This document shows, in pieces, positions 1-7,302 of a stretch of DNA of 64,000 bases (position 1 is its first letter; the number at the start of each line of letters is the position of its first letter). Position numbers and translations under genes: made by a program. The stretch comes from Solibacillus sp040273735. GTDB taxonomy: Bacteria; Bacillota; Bacilli; Bacillales_A; Planococcaceae. Under the pieces are notes generated by a model. It made no database searches. It worked only from the letters and a program-made list of their open reading frames with translations, and had not been told where the DNA came from. The DNA lies in NCBI RefSeq assembly GCF_040273735.1, contig NZ_JBELZM010000001.1:372001-436000 (forward strand). The letters are read 5' to 3'.

Positions 1-30
1 GCAACAGGGCATCTGTTGCTTTTCTTTTTC
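1..30 (+). terminator. Rho-independent terminator of a gene left of the window
   Basis: The inverted repeat GCAACAG/CTGTTGC with a 5-base loop is followed by a T-rich run (TTTTCTTTTT). The T-run is on the plus strand, so it most likely ends a plus-strand gene lying before base 1. The same hairpin lies downstream of the minus-strand DUF2624 gene and may stop that transcript too. Confidence 0.6.
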
Positions 31-45
31 ACATTATACTGATTT

Positions 46-315
46 TTACAATCCGACGAGCTTCATCAATTTTTTATAGCGTTTATCCCCGAGAAGCTTA
101 TGGATTTTTTGTAAAACCTCTTTTGGAACGCCGGTAAGAGCCCAGCTGATATTGGCATTCTTCAAAATTTTTTGCAGCTTCTGAACTTCTTCAATGCTCA
201 ATTCAAGTCCCTGCTGTTTTGCAAAATCCTGTAGTTGCCTGTCATTCATTCCTTTTAAGTTATCAAACCATTGTAACATTTGAATTGTCTTCATCCTTTC
301 AAGTTTATCCCGCAT
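46..315 (-). CDS. DUF2624 family protein (YqfT-like)
   Basis: A small, charged, alpha-helical cytoplasmic protein of up to 89 residues. In B. subtilis a protein of this type (YqfT) lies close to nfo and zur, which matches the zur operon beside it; the function is unknown. The start is doubtful. The first ATG (315) lies inside the tail of a dispersed repeat element, so residues 1-7 would be repeat-encoded, and no ribosome binding site precedes it. The sequence AAAGGATG near 299-292 could instead serve the Met at residue 13 (position 279), giving a protein starting MLQWFDNLKG. Family assignment is from overall sequence character and synteny, with moderate confidence. Confidence 0.6.
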   Translation of the reverse strand: MRDKLERMKTIQMLQWFDNLKGMNDRQLQDFAKQQGLELSIEEVQKLQKILKNANISWALTGVPKEVLQKIHKLLGDKRYKKLMKLVGL

Positions 316-455
316 TTACGGGTAGTAAGACTCCCGCCTCTAGATTGAAGCAGGGCGAAAAGGATAGGCGGGAGGTTAACTACCCGTAAAAGCCCGATTG
401 GTGAAACTAACAATCAGTGGGGGATGAAAAAAATCCCCACCGATTGAAGTTTAAC
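305..455 (-). repeat. Two-hairpin dispersed repeat element, copy 1
   Basis: Read on the minus strand this contains a first hairpin with GTGGGGAT/ATCCCCCAC arms (about 405-446), the linker CAATCGGGCTT, then a long hairpin with arms ACGGGTAGT...CTCCCGCC and GGCGGGAG...ACTACCCGT (about 312-396), ending in AATGCGGGATAAA. The same order of parts (GTGG hairpin, CAATCGGGCTT, GC-rich hairpin, TACCCGT, AATGCAGGATAAA) occurs on the plus strand at about 49053-49232. It sits between divergent genes, so it is not simply a terminator. Function is unknown; it resembles a structured intergenic repeat or MITE-like family. Confidence 0.7.
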
Positions 456-464
456 TTTATTCCC

Positions 465-493
465 TTTACATGAACAAAAAACTGCATTATACT
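465..493 (+). promoter_or_regulatory. SigA-type promoter of znuC-znuB-zur
   Basis: The -35 box TTTACA (465-470) and -10 box TATACT (488-493) are separated by exactly 17 bases, upstream of znuC and just before a Zur-like palindrome. Confidence 0.7.
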
Positions 494-503
494 AACATGA
501 TGT

Positions 504-524
504 AAATCGTAATGATTTTGAATT
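504..524 (+). promoter_or_regulatory. Zur-type operator
   Basis: AAATCGTAAT-G-ATTTTGAATT matches the Bacillus Zur operator (AAATCGTAATNATTACGATTT): the left half is complete and the right half matches 7 of 10. It begins about 10 bases after the -10 box, where bound repressor would cover the transcription start, so zinc-loaded Zur probably represses its own operon. Confidence 0.7.
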
Positions 525-541
525 AGAAAGAAGCGAACGAG

Positions 542-1288
542 ATGAAAAAACCATTGATTGAATTGAAGGATGTTTCCTTTCAATATGAATACACACAAGC
601 ATTGAAAAATATTTCGCTACGTGTCAATGAAGGCGACTTTTTGGCGTTAATCGGTCAAAACGGTTCCGGAAAATCGACACTTTTGAAATTAATTTTAGGA
701 CTGTTAAAGCCTATGTCAGGGGAAATTAAATTATTTGGCGAACAAGCGAACCATTTTAAACACCGCGAATGGATTGGCTATGTTTCGCAAAAATCCAATG
801 CCTTTAACTCGGGGTTTCCTGCAACGGTCGAAGAAGTCGTGAAAAGCGGTTTATCACAAAAGGTCGGGCTCTTTAAACGCTATCCAAAAGATGCGGACTT
901 TTTAGTAAAAGGTGCTTTAAAAGATGTCGGCATGGAAAAATTTCTGAAACGGAATATTGGTCAGCTTTCTGGAGGGCAGCAGCAGCGTGTGTTCATTGCA
1001 CGTGCATTAGTGTCCGATCCGAAGCTCCTTATTTTGGATGAACCGACAGTCGGAATTGACCGCGAAAATGTGCAGGCATTCTATGATATGCTCGCACATT
1101 TGAATAAGCATCACAATATGACAATGATTTTAGTTACACACGATGTGGACACGGTTTCGGATCGTGTCAGTCATGTCGCATGCTTAAATCAGTCGATCCA
1201 TTTCCACGGATACAAAAATGATTTTGATACGATTTCGGAAGAACAGATTGCTAGCTGGAACGGCCACTCTGTTCGAAAGATTCATTAA
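542..1288 (+). CDS. znuC: Zinc ABC transporter ATP-binding protein
   Basis: This is the cytoplasmic ATPase that powers zinc import through ZnuB. The 248-residue protein shows Walker A GQNGSGKST (38-46), the ABC signature LSGGQ (142-146), Walker B LLILDEP (162-168) and an H-loop histidine (TH at 199-200). It is the first gene of znuC-znuB-zur, behind a promoter and a Zur-like operator, which supports zinc over manganese as the substrate. Listeria has the equivalent zurA-zurM-zurR set. The periplasmic-type binding lipoprotein (ZnuA) is not in the window and must be elsewhere. Confidence 0.9.
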   Translation: MKKPLIELKDVSFQYEYTQALKNISLRVNEGDFLALIGQNGSGKSTLLKLILGLLKPMSGEIKLFGEQANHFKHREWIGYVSQKSNAFNSGFPATVEEVVKSGLSQKVGLFKRYPKDADFLVKGALKDVGMEKFLKRNIGQLSGGQQQRVFIARALVSDPKLLILDEPTVGIDRENVQAFYDMLAHLNKHHNMTMILVTHDVDTVSDRVSHVACLNQSIHFHGYKNDFDTISEEQIASWNGHSVRKIH

Positions 1289-1303
1289 GAGGAGCAGGTC
1301 GTT

Positions 1304-2170
1304 ATGATTGAAGCTATATTAACCTATGAATTTTTACAAAATGCCTTTTTCTCAGGGCTTGTTATTGGAGTAATTGCACCATTGCTTGGTGTATTTATCG
1401 TAGTAAGACGTCTATCGCTAATAGCTGATGCACTGTCGCATGTCACACTGGCAGGGATTGCAGGAAGCCTGTATTTGAGCCAATCGTTTGCAGCGCTGGC
1501 ATTGCTGAACCCGATTTATCTAGGGATTCTCTCATCTGTAAGTGGTTCGATTTTAATTGAACGATTACGCAGACTATATAAACATTATGAAGAACTTGCG
1601 ATTCCGATTATTATGTCCGGCGGTATCGGTGTGAGTGCCATTTTTATTTCACTTGCAAGCGGATTTAATGCTGATTTAATGAGCTATTTATTCGGCTCCG
1701 TATCTGCTGTATCGCGCCAGGATTTATATGTTGTGCTTGTAATTGCAGTAGTTGTCGTATTGTTTTTAGTTCTGTTTTTTAAAGAACTTTTCGTTTTGTC
1801 ATTCGATGAGGAATATGCGAAAGCGAGCGGTTTACCTGCGAAATGGATTCATTTATTGTTCATGATCGTTGTCGCACTCGTAATCGCAGCAAGTATGCGT
1901 ATTGTGGGCATTCTGCTTGTTTCAAGTCTAATGACATTGCCGGTGGCTGCAGCGATGCGATTAGCTCGCGGCTTTAAAGAAGCGATCATTTTAGCGATTG
2001 TATTTGGAGAGCTGGCCGTAGTAATCGGACTCGTTTCTGCATTTTACCTGAACTTGGCACCGGGCGGAACAATTGTTGTCACATCGATTCTGATTTTGCT
2101 GTTAGTAATTTTAATAAAAAAACTTGTTTTGAAATTCACGATTAAAACGGAAGGGGAAGAAGTACTGTGA
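1304..2170 (+). CDS. znuB: Zinc ABC transporter permease
   Basis: An ABC-3 family integral membrane protein of 288 residues with about eight or nine hydrophobic segments, including the typical N-terminal region with GVFIVVRRLSLIADALSHV. It forms the membrane channel for ZnuC. AGGAG lies before the ATG, and the start is 15 bases after the znuC stop. The 3' end overlaps the zur GTG start by four bases (GTGA), indicating translational coupling. Confidence 0.9.
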   Translation: MIEAILTYEFLQNAFFSGLVIGVIAPLLGVFIVVRRLSLIADALSHVTLAGIAGSLYLSQSFAALALLNPIYLGILSSVSGSILIERLRRLYKHYEELAIPIIMSGGIGVSAIFISLASGFNADLMSYLFGSVSAVSRQDLYVVLVIAVVVVLFLVLFFKELFVLSFDEEYAKASGLPAKWIHLLFMIVVALVIAASMRIVGILLVSSLMTLPVAAAMRLARGFKEAIILAIVFGELAVVIGLVSAFYLNLAPGGTIVVTSILILLLVILIKKLVLKFTIKTEGEEVL

Positions 2171-2577
2171 ATGCATCGCGCGCGTGGGAAATATTAAAGG
2201 ACAATGGCTATAAAAAGACGGATAAACGAGAGTTGATTTTGGGGATGTTTGCAGCTACAGACAAATATTTGACTGCCCGTGATTTGTTATCAGTATTGAA
2301 AAAAGATTTCCCCGGGATGAGTTTCGATACAATTTACCGTAACTTGGCTACTTTTGTGGAGCTTGATATTTTAGAAGAAACAGAATTAAACGGTGAGCGT
2401 AATTTCCGTATGCATTGTGAGTCGGATCACCATCACCACCATTTTATATGCCGTGATTGCGGGAATGTAAAGGAACTGTCTGTTTGCCCCATGGAAATGC
2501 TCGGTGAAAAGCTGCCCGGTTATGCCGTTGAGGCCCATAAATTTGAAATTTACGGAAAATGTCCGGAATGTTTATAG
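2167..2577 (+). CDS. zur: Zinc-responsive repressor Zur (Fur family)
   Basis: A 136-residue Fur-family regulator: an N-terminal winged helix (about 1-80, with FDTIYRNLATF as recognition region), then the His-rich stretch SDHHHHHF and two CxxC pairs (CRDC and CPEC at the extreme C-terminus) that bind structural zinc. It is called Zur rather than Fur or PerR because it is co-transcribed with the zinc ABC transporter and a Zur-type operator precedes the operon. Its start is GTG, overlapping znuB. A separate Fur lies at 25165. Confidence 0.9.
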   Translation: MNASRAWEILKDNGYKKTDKRELILGMFAATDKYLTARDLLSVLKKDFPGMSFDTIYRNLATFVELDILEETELNGERNFRMHCESDHHHHHFICRDCGNVKELSVCPMEMLGEKLPGYAVEAHKFEIYGKCPECL

Positions 2578-2654
2578 TTAGCAATAAAAAATATTTATTT
2601 GCATAATTTTTTTTATATGCTAAAGTGATTAAGACAAATTGAATAAATTTGCAG

Positions 2655-2830
2655 GAAAAAGATGCATTATGCATAAATGGGAATTCGGTGCAAATCCGAA
2701 GCTATATCCGTAACTGTAAGCGTTGACGAAAATAAGTGAGAAACCACTGCTAATATAGCGGGAAGGTACTTATGAGTAGAGTGAAGCGCGGAGCCAGGAG
2801 ACCGATCTTTTTCTTATCGTAACATCCCTC
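2655..2830 (+). promoter_or_regulatory. Cobalamin (B12) riboswitch
   Basis: Conserved blocks are present in order: GGGAA..GGTGCAAATCC near 2678-2698, the CCGTAACTGTAAGC segment near 2709-2722, and the B12 box AGCCAGGAGACCG near 2792-2804, followed by CATCCCTCTTCGG. Known cobalamin riboswitches of this layout bind adenosylcobalamin and shut off uptake or salvage genes. A terminator follows at 2904. Ends are approximate. It should control the B12 genes starting at 2985. Confidence 0.92.
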
Positions 2831-2903
2831 TTCGGAATTAAAGAGAATGTACGGCAGTCACTGATCGAATGAGCATCGTTTTACACTCTTTTTTTGATTT
2901 TTG

Positions 2904-2934
2904 AAGCCATCCATTTTCTTGGGTGGCTTTTTTT
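2904..2934 (+). terminator. Terminator of the cobalamin riboswitch expression platform
   Basis: GCCATCC/GGGTGGC with an 8-base loop is followed by seven T residues, between the B12 aptamer and the first B12 gene. It is the likely attenuation hairpin formed when cobalamin is bound. Confidence 0.75.
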
Positions 2935-2984
2935 CGTTCACTCGGTAATTTCGGTGAGGCACTACTTGAAGTGAGGAGAATTAT

Positions 2985-3545
2985 ATGAAAAAGGATATCC
3001 GTTTTTCCTGTTATCCGTTTATGCGGGAAAAATCTTGCTGCGTCGATTATGAAATCCGCACCGATTCTTTGACGACGCGAATCGGGACAGTCTTTCCAAC
3101 GTTAGCTGATGATGCATCCGGTCAAGTCGTTCTGGAAGACTTAAGGAAGATACAACCGTTAGCTTATCATGCCAATGGTTCGGTCCGAGGTAAATTGGCC
3201 ATTACATCAGAGGATATACAATGGCTAAGCGATCGATACGACTTTTATGTAGATGAAGTCGGGGAAACGATTCAGCAATTTGTGCTGCCCCAAGGTATTG
3301 AAAGTGCCGCGAGACTCCACATTTGCCGGAGTGAGGCGAAAAAGTCTTACAGAGCATTACATAAAGTAAGTGAAGAAAGAGAAGTGGATGAAATTCTGTT
3401 TGATTTTCTCGGGTTGCTGGCCAATGTATTTTTTGTCATGGCGGTCTTTATGAATCAGCAGCATCAACAAGATGAAATTTCATTTATCTCAAAATCCTAT
3501 CCAACGAAAAAGAAAAAAGGAGTTACAACAAATGAAATCAAATAA
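2985..3545 (+). CDS. Diverged PduO-like ATP:cob(I)alamin adenosyltransferase family protein
   Basis: The 186-residue protein resembles the PduO/EutT-type adenosyltransferase fold in its C-terminal half: FVLPQGIESAARLHICRS and a DFLGLLANVFFVMAVF helix match the family pattern FVLPGG..AA.LH.AR and LNRLSDLLFVLAR. The usual N-terminal ATP loop (T..GDGG) is not visible, and the arginine-rich active helix is altered (CRSEAKKSYR against ARTVCRRAER), so activity is uncertain. It is the first gene after the B12 riboswitch and overlaps the btuF-like gene by 14 bases. The role in cobalamin adenosylation or binding is inferred. Confidence 0.6.
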   Translation: MKKDIRFSCYPFMREKSCCVDYEIRTDSLTTRIGTVFPTLADDASGQVVLEDLRKIQPLAYHANGSVRGKLAITSEDIQWLSDRYDFYVDEVGETIQQFVLPQGIESAARLHICRSEAKKSYRALHKVSEEREVDEILFDFLGLLANVFFVMAVFMNQQHQQDEISFISKSYPTKKKKGVTTNEIK

Positions 3546-4473
3546 CAAATGGGTCGTTGCTTTAGCGGCAACATTATTACTGGCAGCATGTGGATCAGAT
3601 GAGGGGAAAACAGAAAAGGACATTAATAATGCATCCAAAAATGATGGCGCTCCCTATACAGTTGTAGATGACCGTGGTGTTGAAGTGACATTCGAAGAAG
3701 TACCGGAAACGATTATTTCCCTGCAACCAAGCAATACAGAAATTTTGTTTGAACTGGGCGTTGGAGAACAAATTGTCGGTGCTACAGAATTTGATACATA
3801 TCCGGAAGCCGCACAAGAAATTGAACGTGTGTCCACTTCTACAGTCATTAATGCAGAACGAATTGTTGAATTAGATCCGGATGTCGTGATTGCTTACACA
3901 ATCGGAGATGAAACACAAATTACCCAATTGGAAGATGCAGGTTTAAAAGTATTTGTAATTGCCTCTGCGGCGACATTTGATGATGTTTATTCGGATATTA
4001 TCCAGCTATCTGAAGTAATGGGTGTCGAAGATAAAGGGGATGAAGTTGTAGCTGACATTAAGGCGCAAATCGAAACAGTACAGGAAAAAACAGCGGATAT
4101 CGATGCGAAGAAAAAAGCCTATTATGAAGTATCGCCAGCTCCGGATCTTTGGACTACCGGCAGCAGTACGTTCCAGCAGGAAATAATGGATCACGCAAAT
4201 GTTGAAAATATTTTTGCTGATCAGAAGAGCTGGATCAGTGTGACGGAAGAAGATGTTATAACTCGTAATCCTGAAATTATTATTACACCTGCAACGTATA
4301 TGGAAAATGCAGTTGAGGAAATTTTAGGACGTACAGGCTGGGATAAAATACAGGCAGTCACAGACAAGGCAGTTTATTTAGTGGATGGGGATATTATGTC
4401 ACGTCCTGGACCACGAATTGGTGAAGCGGTAGAAATTATGGCGCAATCAGTATACCCGGAATTGTTTAAATAA
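3532..4473 (+). CDS. Cobalamin/corrinoid ABC transporter substrate-binding lipoprotein (BtuF/YvrC-like)
   Basis: A 313-residue extracellular binding lipoprotein with signal peptide and lipobox LLAACG. The type-III binding-protein fold is seen from VEVTFEEVPETIISLQP through ELDPDVVIAY to the C-terminal SRPGPRIGEAVEIMA. The start at 3532 was chosen because AAAAAAGGAG sits 9 bases upstream and the signal peptide begins there; a longer frame reaching 3472 would put extra charged residues before it. B12 is inferred as the ligand from the riboswitch; related proteins bind siderophores. No permease or ATPase partner is encoded in the window. Confidence 0.8.
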   Translation: MKSNNKWVVALAATLLLAACGSDEGKTEKDINNASKNDGAPYTVVDDRGVEVTFEEVPETIISLQPSNTEILFELGVGEQIVGATEFDTYPEAAQEIERVSTSTVINAERIVELDPDVVIAYTIGDETQITQLEDAGLKVFVIASAATFDDVYSDIIQLSEVMGVEDKGDEVVADIKAQIETVQEKTADIDAKKKAYYEVSPAPDLWTTGSSTFQQEIMDHANVENIFADQKSWISVTEEDVITRNPEIIITPATYMENAVEEILGRTGWDKIQAVTDKAVYLVDGDIMSRPGPRIGEAVEIMAQSVYPELFK

Positions 4474-4486
4474 GTATAGAATAGAA

Positions 4487-4517
4487 GGACATGCCTTAGT
4501 TTAGGCATGTTCTTTTT
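4487..4517 (+). terminator. Rho-independent terminator
   Basis: ACATGCCT/AGGCATGT hairpin followed by TCTTTTT, directly after the BtuF-like gene. It separates that gene from cobU, so the downstream cob genes may have their own promoter or rely on readthrough. Confidence 0.8.
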
Positions 4518-4543
4518 ACATACAAGGATGAGGAGGGAGACGC

Positions 4544-5086
4544 TTGATCTTTATAACGGGTGGCGTACGCAGCGGGAAAAGTGCTTTTGCAGAGAAATAT
4601 GCAAGGCGGTTAGGTGAAGTCAATACGCTCTACTATGTTGCGACAGGCGTATCCTTTGATGAGGAAATGAAAAAAAGGATTGTCCGCCATCAGCAGGATC
4701 GTGAAAATCAGAATGCCAACTGGACCACAGTGGAAATGCAAGTTGAAGTTCCTGTAGCAATCCGGCAGCTTTCAAACGATGCAGTTGTGCTTTTTGAATG
4801 TGTGACAACATGGCTTTCGAATGTACTGTATACATACGAACAAAAAAATGAAAGTAGCGAATATATCGATAATTGTATCGGATCGATGCAAAAGCAATTG
4901 CTAACTTGGCGGAAGCAAGGTGCTACAATAATAGTTGTATCAAATGAAGTGCTGGATGAATTGCCTTCACAATATGATGAGGTAAATCTTTATCGTAAAT
5001 TGTTGGGAGAGCTTCACCAATGGATTGTACAAAACAGTGATGAAGCATATGAAGTACAATTTCAGCTTGTACAGCGTTGGAAGTAA
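4544..5086 (+). CDS. cobU: Adenosylcobinamide kinase / adenosylcobinamide-phosphate guanylyltransferase
   Basis: Bifunctional enzyme that phosphorylates adenosylcobinamide and transfers GMP to give AdoCbi-GDP in the nucleotide-loop assembly stage of B12 synthesis. The N-terminus carries the P-loop GGVRSGKS, and the RIVRHQQDR segment supplies the histidine that is guanylylated in characterised CobU. At 180 residues it is normal length. The start is TTG with GAGGAGGGAG just upstream. The C-terminal VSNEV motif is present, but the following segment is diverged. First gene of the cobU-cobS-cobC-cobU-like-cblT-cblS run. Confidence 0.88.
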   Translation: MIFITGGVRSGKSAFAEKYARRLGEVNTLYYVATGVSFDEEMKKRIVRHQQDRENQNANWTTVEMQVEVPVAIRQLSNDAVVLFECVTTWLSNVLYTYEQKNESSEYIDNCIGSMQKQLLTWRKQGATIIVVSNEVLDELPSQYDEVNLYRKLLGELHQWIVQNSDEAYEVQFQLVQRWK

Positions 5087-5098
5087 GGAGGAAACAAG

Positions 5099-5872
5099 TT
5101 GAAAAATAGTTGGAGCGGTTTTTTATTAGCGTGGCAATTTTTTTCGGCGGTGCCGATTAAAAAACAGCTGGATATGAATGCCAAGTCTGTTACATGGATG
5201 TATGGATTTTTGCCGATTGTCGGATTGCTGATCGGATCCATAATTAGTATTGGTGTATTTATACTATCTCGTTATAGTGAGATTTCGGACTTGCTGTTGG
5301 CGATTTTAATTGTTATCGGGTTGATCGCCCTTACAGGGGGACTGCATTTAGACGGATGGATCGATATGAGCGATGCGTTCTTTTCTTATGGAGAAAAGCA
5401 GAAACGGCTGGAGATATTAGATGATCCGCGTACAGGCGCTTTTGGGGTTATTAGTGTTTTTTGCTTACTCGTATTAAAAATCGGTGTTATTTATGAAATG
5501 CTGTTGCATGGTCATTTGTCGATTGTGCCGCTTTTAATTTTCATACCATTTATTGCAAGAATGGGGATGCTGCTTTATTTTGTGACGATGCAGCCTGCAA
5601 AGGAAAAGGGACTTGCTGCTTATTTTAAAGGGATCGTCATTCAAAATAAGCTTGCTGTTTTAATTGGCGTACAAAGTCTCCTGGCATTTGTATGCTGGTT
5701 TTACATTGGCGTTTTCAGCTTGTTTGTCTTAGTGGTCGTGATGCTGCTCACCGTTGCTATTTACCGGAATTGGTCTAAGAAACATTTTGGCGGTGTAACA
5801 GGTGATTTACTCGGTGCACTCGGTGAAGGGTTGGAGGTTGTACTATGGCTAACGATATTACTGTGCATTTAA
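5099..5872 (+). CDS. cobS: Adenosylcobinamide-GDP ribazoletransferase (cobalamin synthase)
   Basis: Integral membrane enzyme of 257 residues that joins AdoCbi-GDP with alpha-ribazole (or its phosphate) to complete the nucleotide loop. It shows the family motif GGLHLDGWIDMSDA (acidic, Mg2+-binding) followed by DDPRTGAFG, several membrane segments, and the terminal GVTGDLLGALGE motif. TTG start with AAGGAGGAAA upstream, 12 bases after cobU; the 3' end overlaps cobC by 28 bases. Confidence 0.93.
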   Translation: MKNSWSGFLLAWQFFSAVPIKKQLDMNAKSVTWMYGFLPIVGLLIGSIISIGVFILSRYSEISDLLLAILIVIGLIALTGGLHLDGWIDMSDAFFSYGEKQKRLEILDDPRTGAFGVISVFCLLVLKIGVIYEMLLHGHLSIVPLLIFIPFIARMGMLLYFVTMQPAKEKGLAAYFKGIVIQNKLAVLIGVQSLLAFVCWFYIGVFSLFVLVVVMLLTVAIYRNWSKKHFGGVTGDLLGALGEGLEVVLWLTILLCI

Positions 5873-6450
5873 TCAGGCACGAAAAAACGAAAGCAAATGT
5901 GGAACGCAAATATATTGGCTGGACAGACGAGCCGATTTTGAAAAAAGTGGAAGCTGAGATTGAACTACAGCCTGGCATTGTTTATGGGAGCGATTTGCGG
6001 AGATGCCATGAGACTGCACAATGTTATTTTCCGAATGCCGAATTTATTGCTTCTCAAAATTTGCGTGAGCTGCATTTTGGGGACTTTGAAATGTGTACAT
6101 ATGAACAATTACAGCATAATGAAACATACCAAGCTTGGATTGATGAACCGCTTGAAAATCCGATTCCGAACGGAGAAACATTTTTCCAGTTCAAGCAGCG
6201 CGTATTGAATGGCTTTCATGGGGTTGTAAATGAAAAGAAAGAATATACATTCATCGTACATGGAGGAGTAATTCGATTATTACTTGCCTTATACGGAATG
6301 AAGGAACAGACTTTTCAGCAAACAGTGGCCAATCATCGTACGATTTATACAATGGGCTGGGATACGATAGATGAATTCATAGGAGGTGCGAGATGTACGT
6401 TATACTCGGAGGCGCACATAACGGTAAACGAAAATATGCAGAAAAACTGA
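5845..6450 (+). CDS. cobC: Histidine phosphatase family protein, alpha-ribazole phosphatase (CobC-like)
   Basis: The 201-residue protein has the phosphoglycerate-mutase-like fold: LIRHEKTKAN near the N-terminus (catalytic His, usually RHG, here RHE), the acidic segment LRELHFGDFE, and the second histidine in FIVHGGVIRLL. CobC enzymes remove the phosphate from alpha-ribazole-5'-phosphate or from cobalamin-5'-phosphate. The assignment rests on its place between cobS and the cobU-like gene, since the fold alone is generic. It overlaps both neighbours, consistent with tight coupling. Confidence 0.8.
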   Translation: MANDITVHLIRHEKTKANVERKYIGWTDEPILKKVEAEIELQPGIVYGSDLRRCHETAQCYFPNAEFIASQNLRELHFGDFEMCTYEQLQHNETYQAWIDEPLENPIPNGETFFQFKQRVLNGFHGVVNEKKEYTFIVHGGVIRLLLALYGMKEQTFQQTVANHRTIYTMGWDTIDEFIGGARCTLYSEAHITVNENMQKN

Positions 6451-6821
6451 TTGCACAGTTACCGGCAAAAGAACTGATTGTCTGTGAAGGATACCTGCCA
6501 AAATTGGAAAGTATGAAAGAAAACGAGCGCTACATATTAAGTAATTTTGAACAGATAATTTTACCGTATCTTCAAGAACCGGAAGAAAAGGCGGCACAGC
6601 AAATTTTCGAACAGATTATTCAAATAGCGGGCAGGGCAGAACTGTTTTGTATTTGTACAGATACGAGCCGCGGCGTTGTACCGCTTGAAAAAGAAGCTCG
6701 ACAATTAAGAGATACTTGCGGCCGGCTTTATCAGAAGCTCTGTAATGAAGCACAGACGGTTATTCGTGTATGGTACGGCATCCCACAAATTTTAAAAGGA
6801 GATTCTCATGGACAAAACTAA
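6393..6821 (+). CDS. Second, shortened CobU-like protein
   Basis: A 142-residue protein with a CobU-like beginning (VILGGAHNGKRKYAEKLI, a P-loop variant GGAHNGKR) and a CobU-like end: DTSRGVVPLEKEARQLRD followed by GRLYQKL matches the family EVGMGIVP...ARRFRDLAGRLNQ pattern. The middle, including the guanylyl-accepting histidine region, is missing or unrecognisable. The first cobU in the operon has that histidine but a diverged C-terminal motif, so the two could be complementary halves or one could be a regulatory relic. AGGAGGTG precedes the ATG; it overlaps cobC upstream and cblT downstream. Confidence 0.7.
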   Translation: MYVILGGAHNGKRKYAEKLIAQLPAKELIVCEGYLPKLESMKENERYILSNFEQIILPYLQEPEEKAAQQIFEQIIQIAGRAELFCICTDTSRGVVPLEKEARQLRDTCGRLYQKLCNEAQTVIRVWYGIPQILKGDSHGQN

Positions 6822-7302
6822 ATTACGTCTGATTATTTTAACAGCATTAATTGCGGCAATTTGCGTGATTGGGAGCTTTATTAAAGTGCCGGTAGGGATA
6901 GTAGGAACAGCTGCACTCGATTCTGCCCCGGCTCTTATTAGCGCAATCTTTCTACCGCCAGTTTTTGCGGGAACGGCAGGAGCACTCGGACATATCGCGA
7001 CAGGTCTTACATCCGGTTTTCCGCTAGGCATTTTACATCTATTAATTGCAGCGGAAATGTTTATTATAGTTGCAGTTTTTGCGATTATGCACCAAAAAGG
7101 CTTTCATATTTTAAAATGGCTATTTGTAATTTTCGCAAATGGTGTCATTGCACCGATTCCGTTTTATTTTATTATTTCTCCGGCTTTTTATATCAGCTCA
7201 ATTGCCTCTTTAACAATTGCAACAGCTGTGAACTGTCTTATCGCAATACTTGTTATGCCTGTATTGAAAACGGTCGTGCAGCGGGTAGGGGCTAATGTAT
7301 GA
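6808..7302 (+). CDS. cblT: ECF transporter S component, probable alpha-ribazole transporter
   Basis: A 164-residue membrane protein with about five or six hydrophobic helices and the small-residue-rich N-terminal helix typical of ECF substrate-specificity subunits. It would work with shared EcfA/EcfT modules encoded elsewhere. The substrate is inferred: in Listeria and Geobacillus, CblT imports alpha-ribazole for the kinase CblS, and here the next gene is CblS-like and overlaps it by four bases (ATGA). AAAAGGAG lies before the ATG. Confidence 0.75.
   Translation: MDKTKLRLIILTALIAAICVIGSFIKVPVGIVGTAALDSAPALISAIFLPPVFAGTAGALGHIATGLTSGFPLGILHLLIAAEMFIIVAVFAIMHQKGFHILKWLFVIFANGVIAPIPFYFIISPAFYISSIASLTIATAVNCLIAILVMPVLKTVVQRVGANV

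Noticed and set aside
2444..2674. 76-residue minus-strand open frame
   Set aside because: It overlaps the end of zur and the start of the cobalamin riboswitch, and has no ribosome binding site or recognisable sequence.
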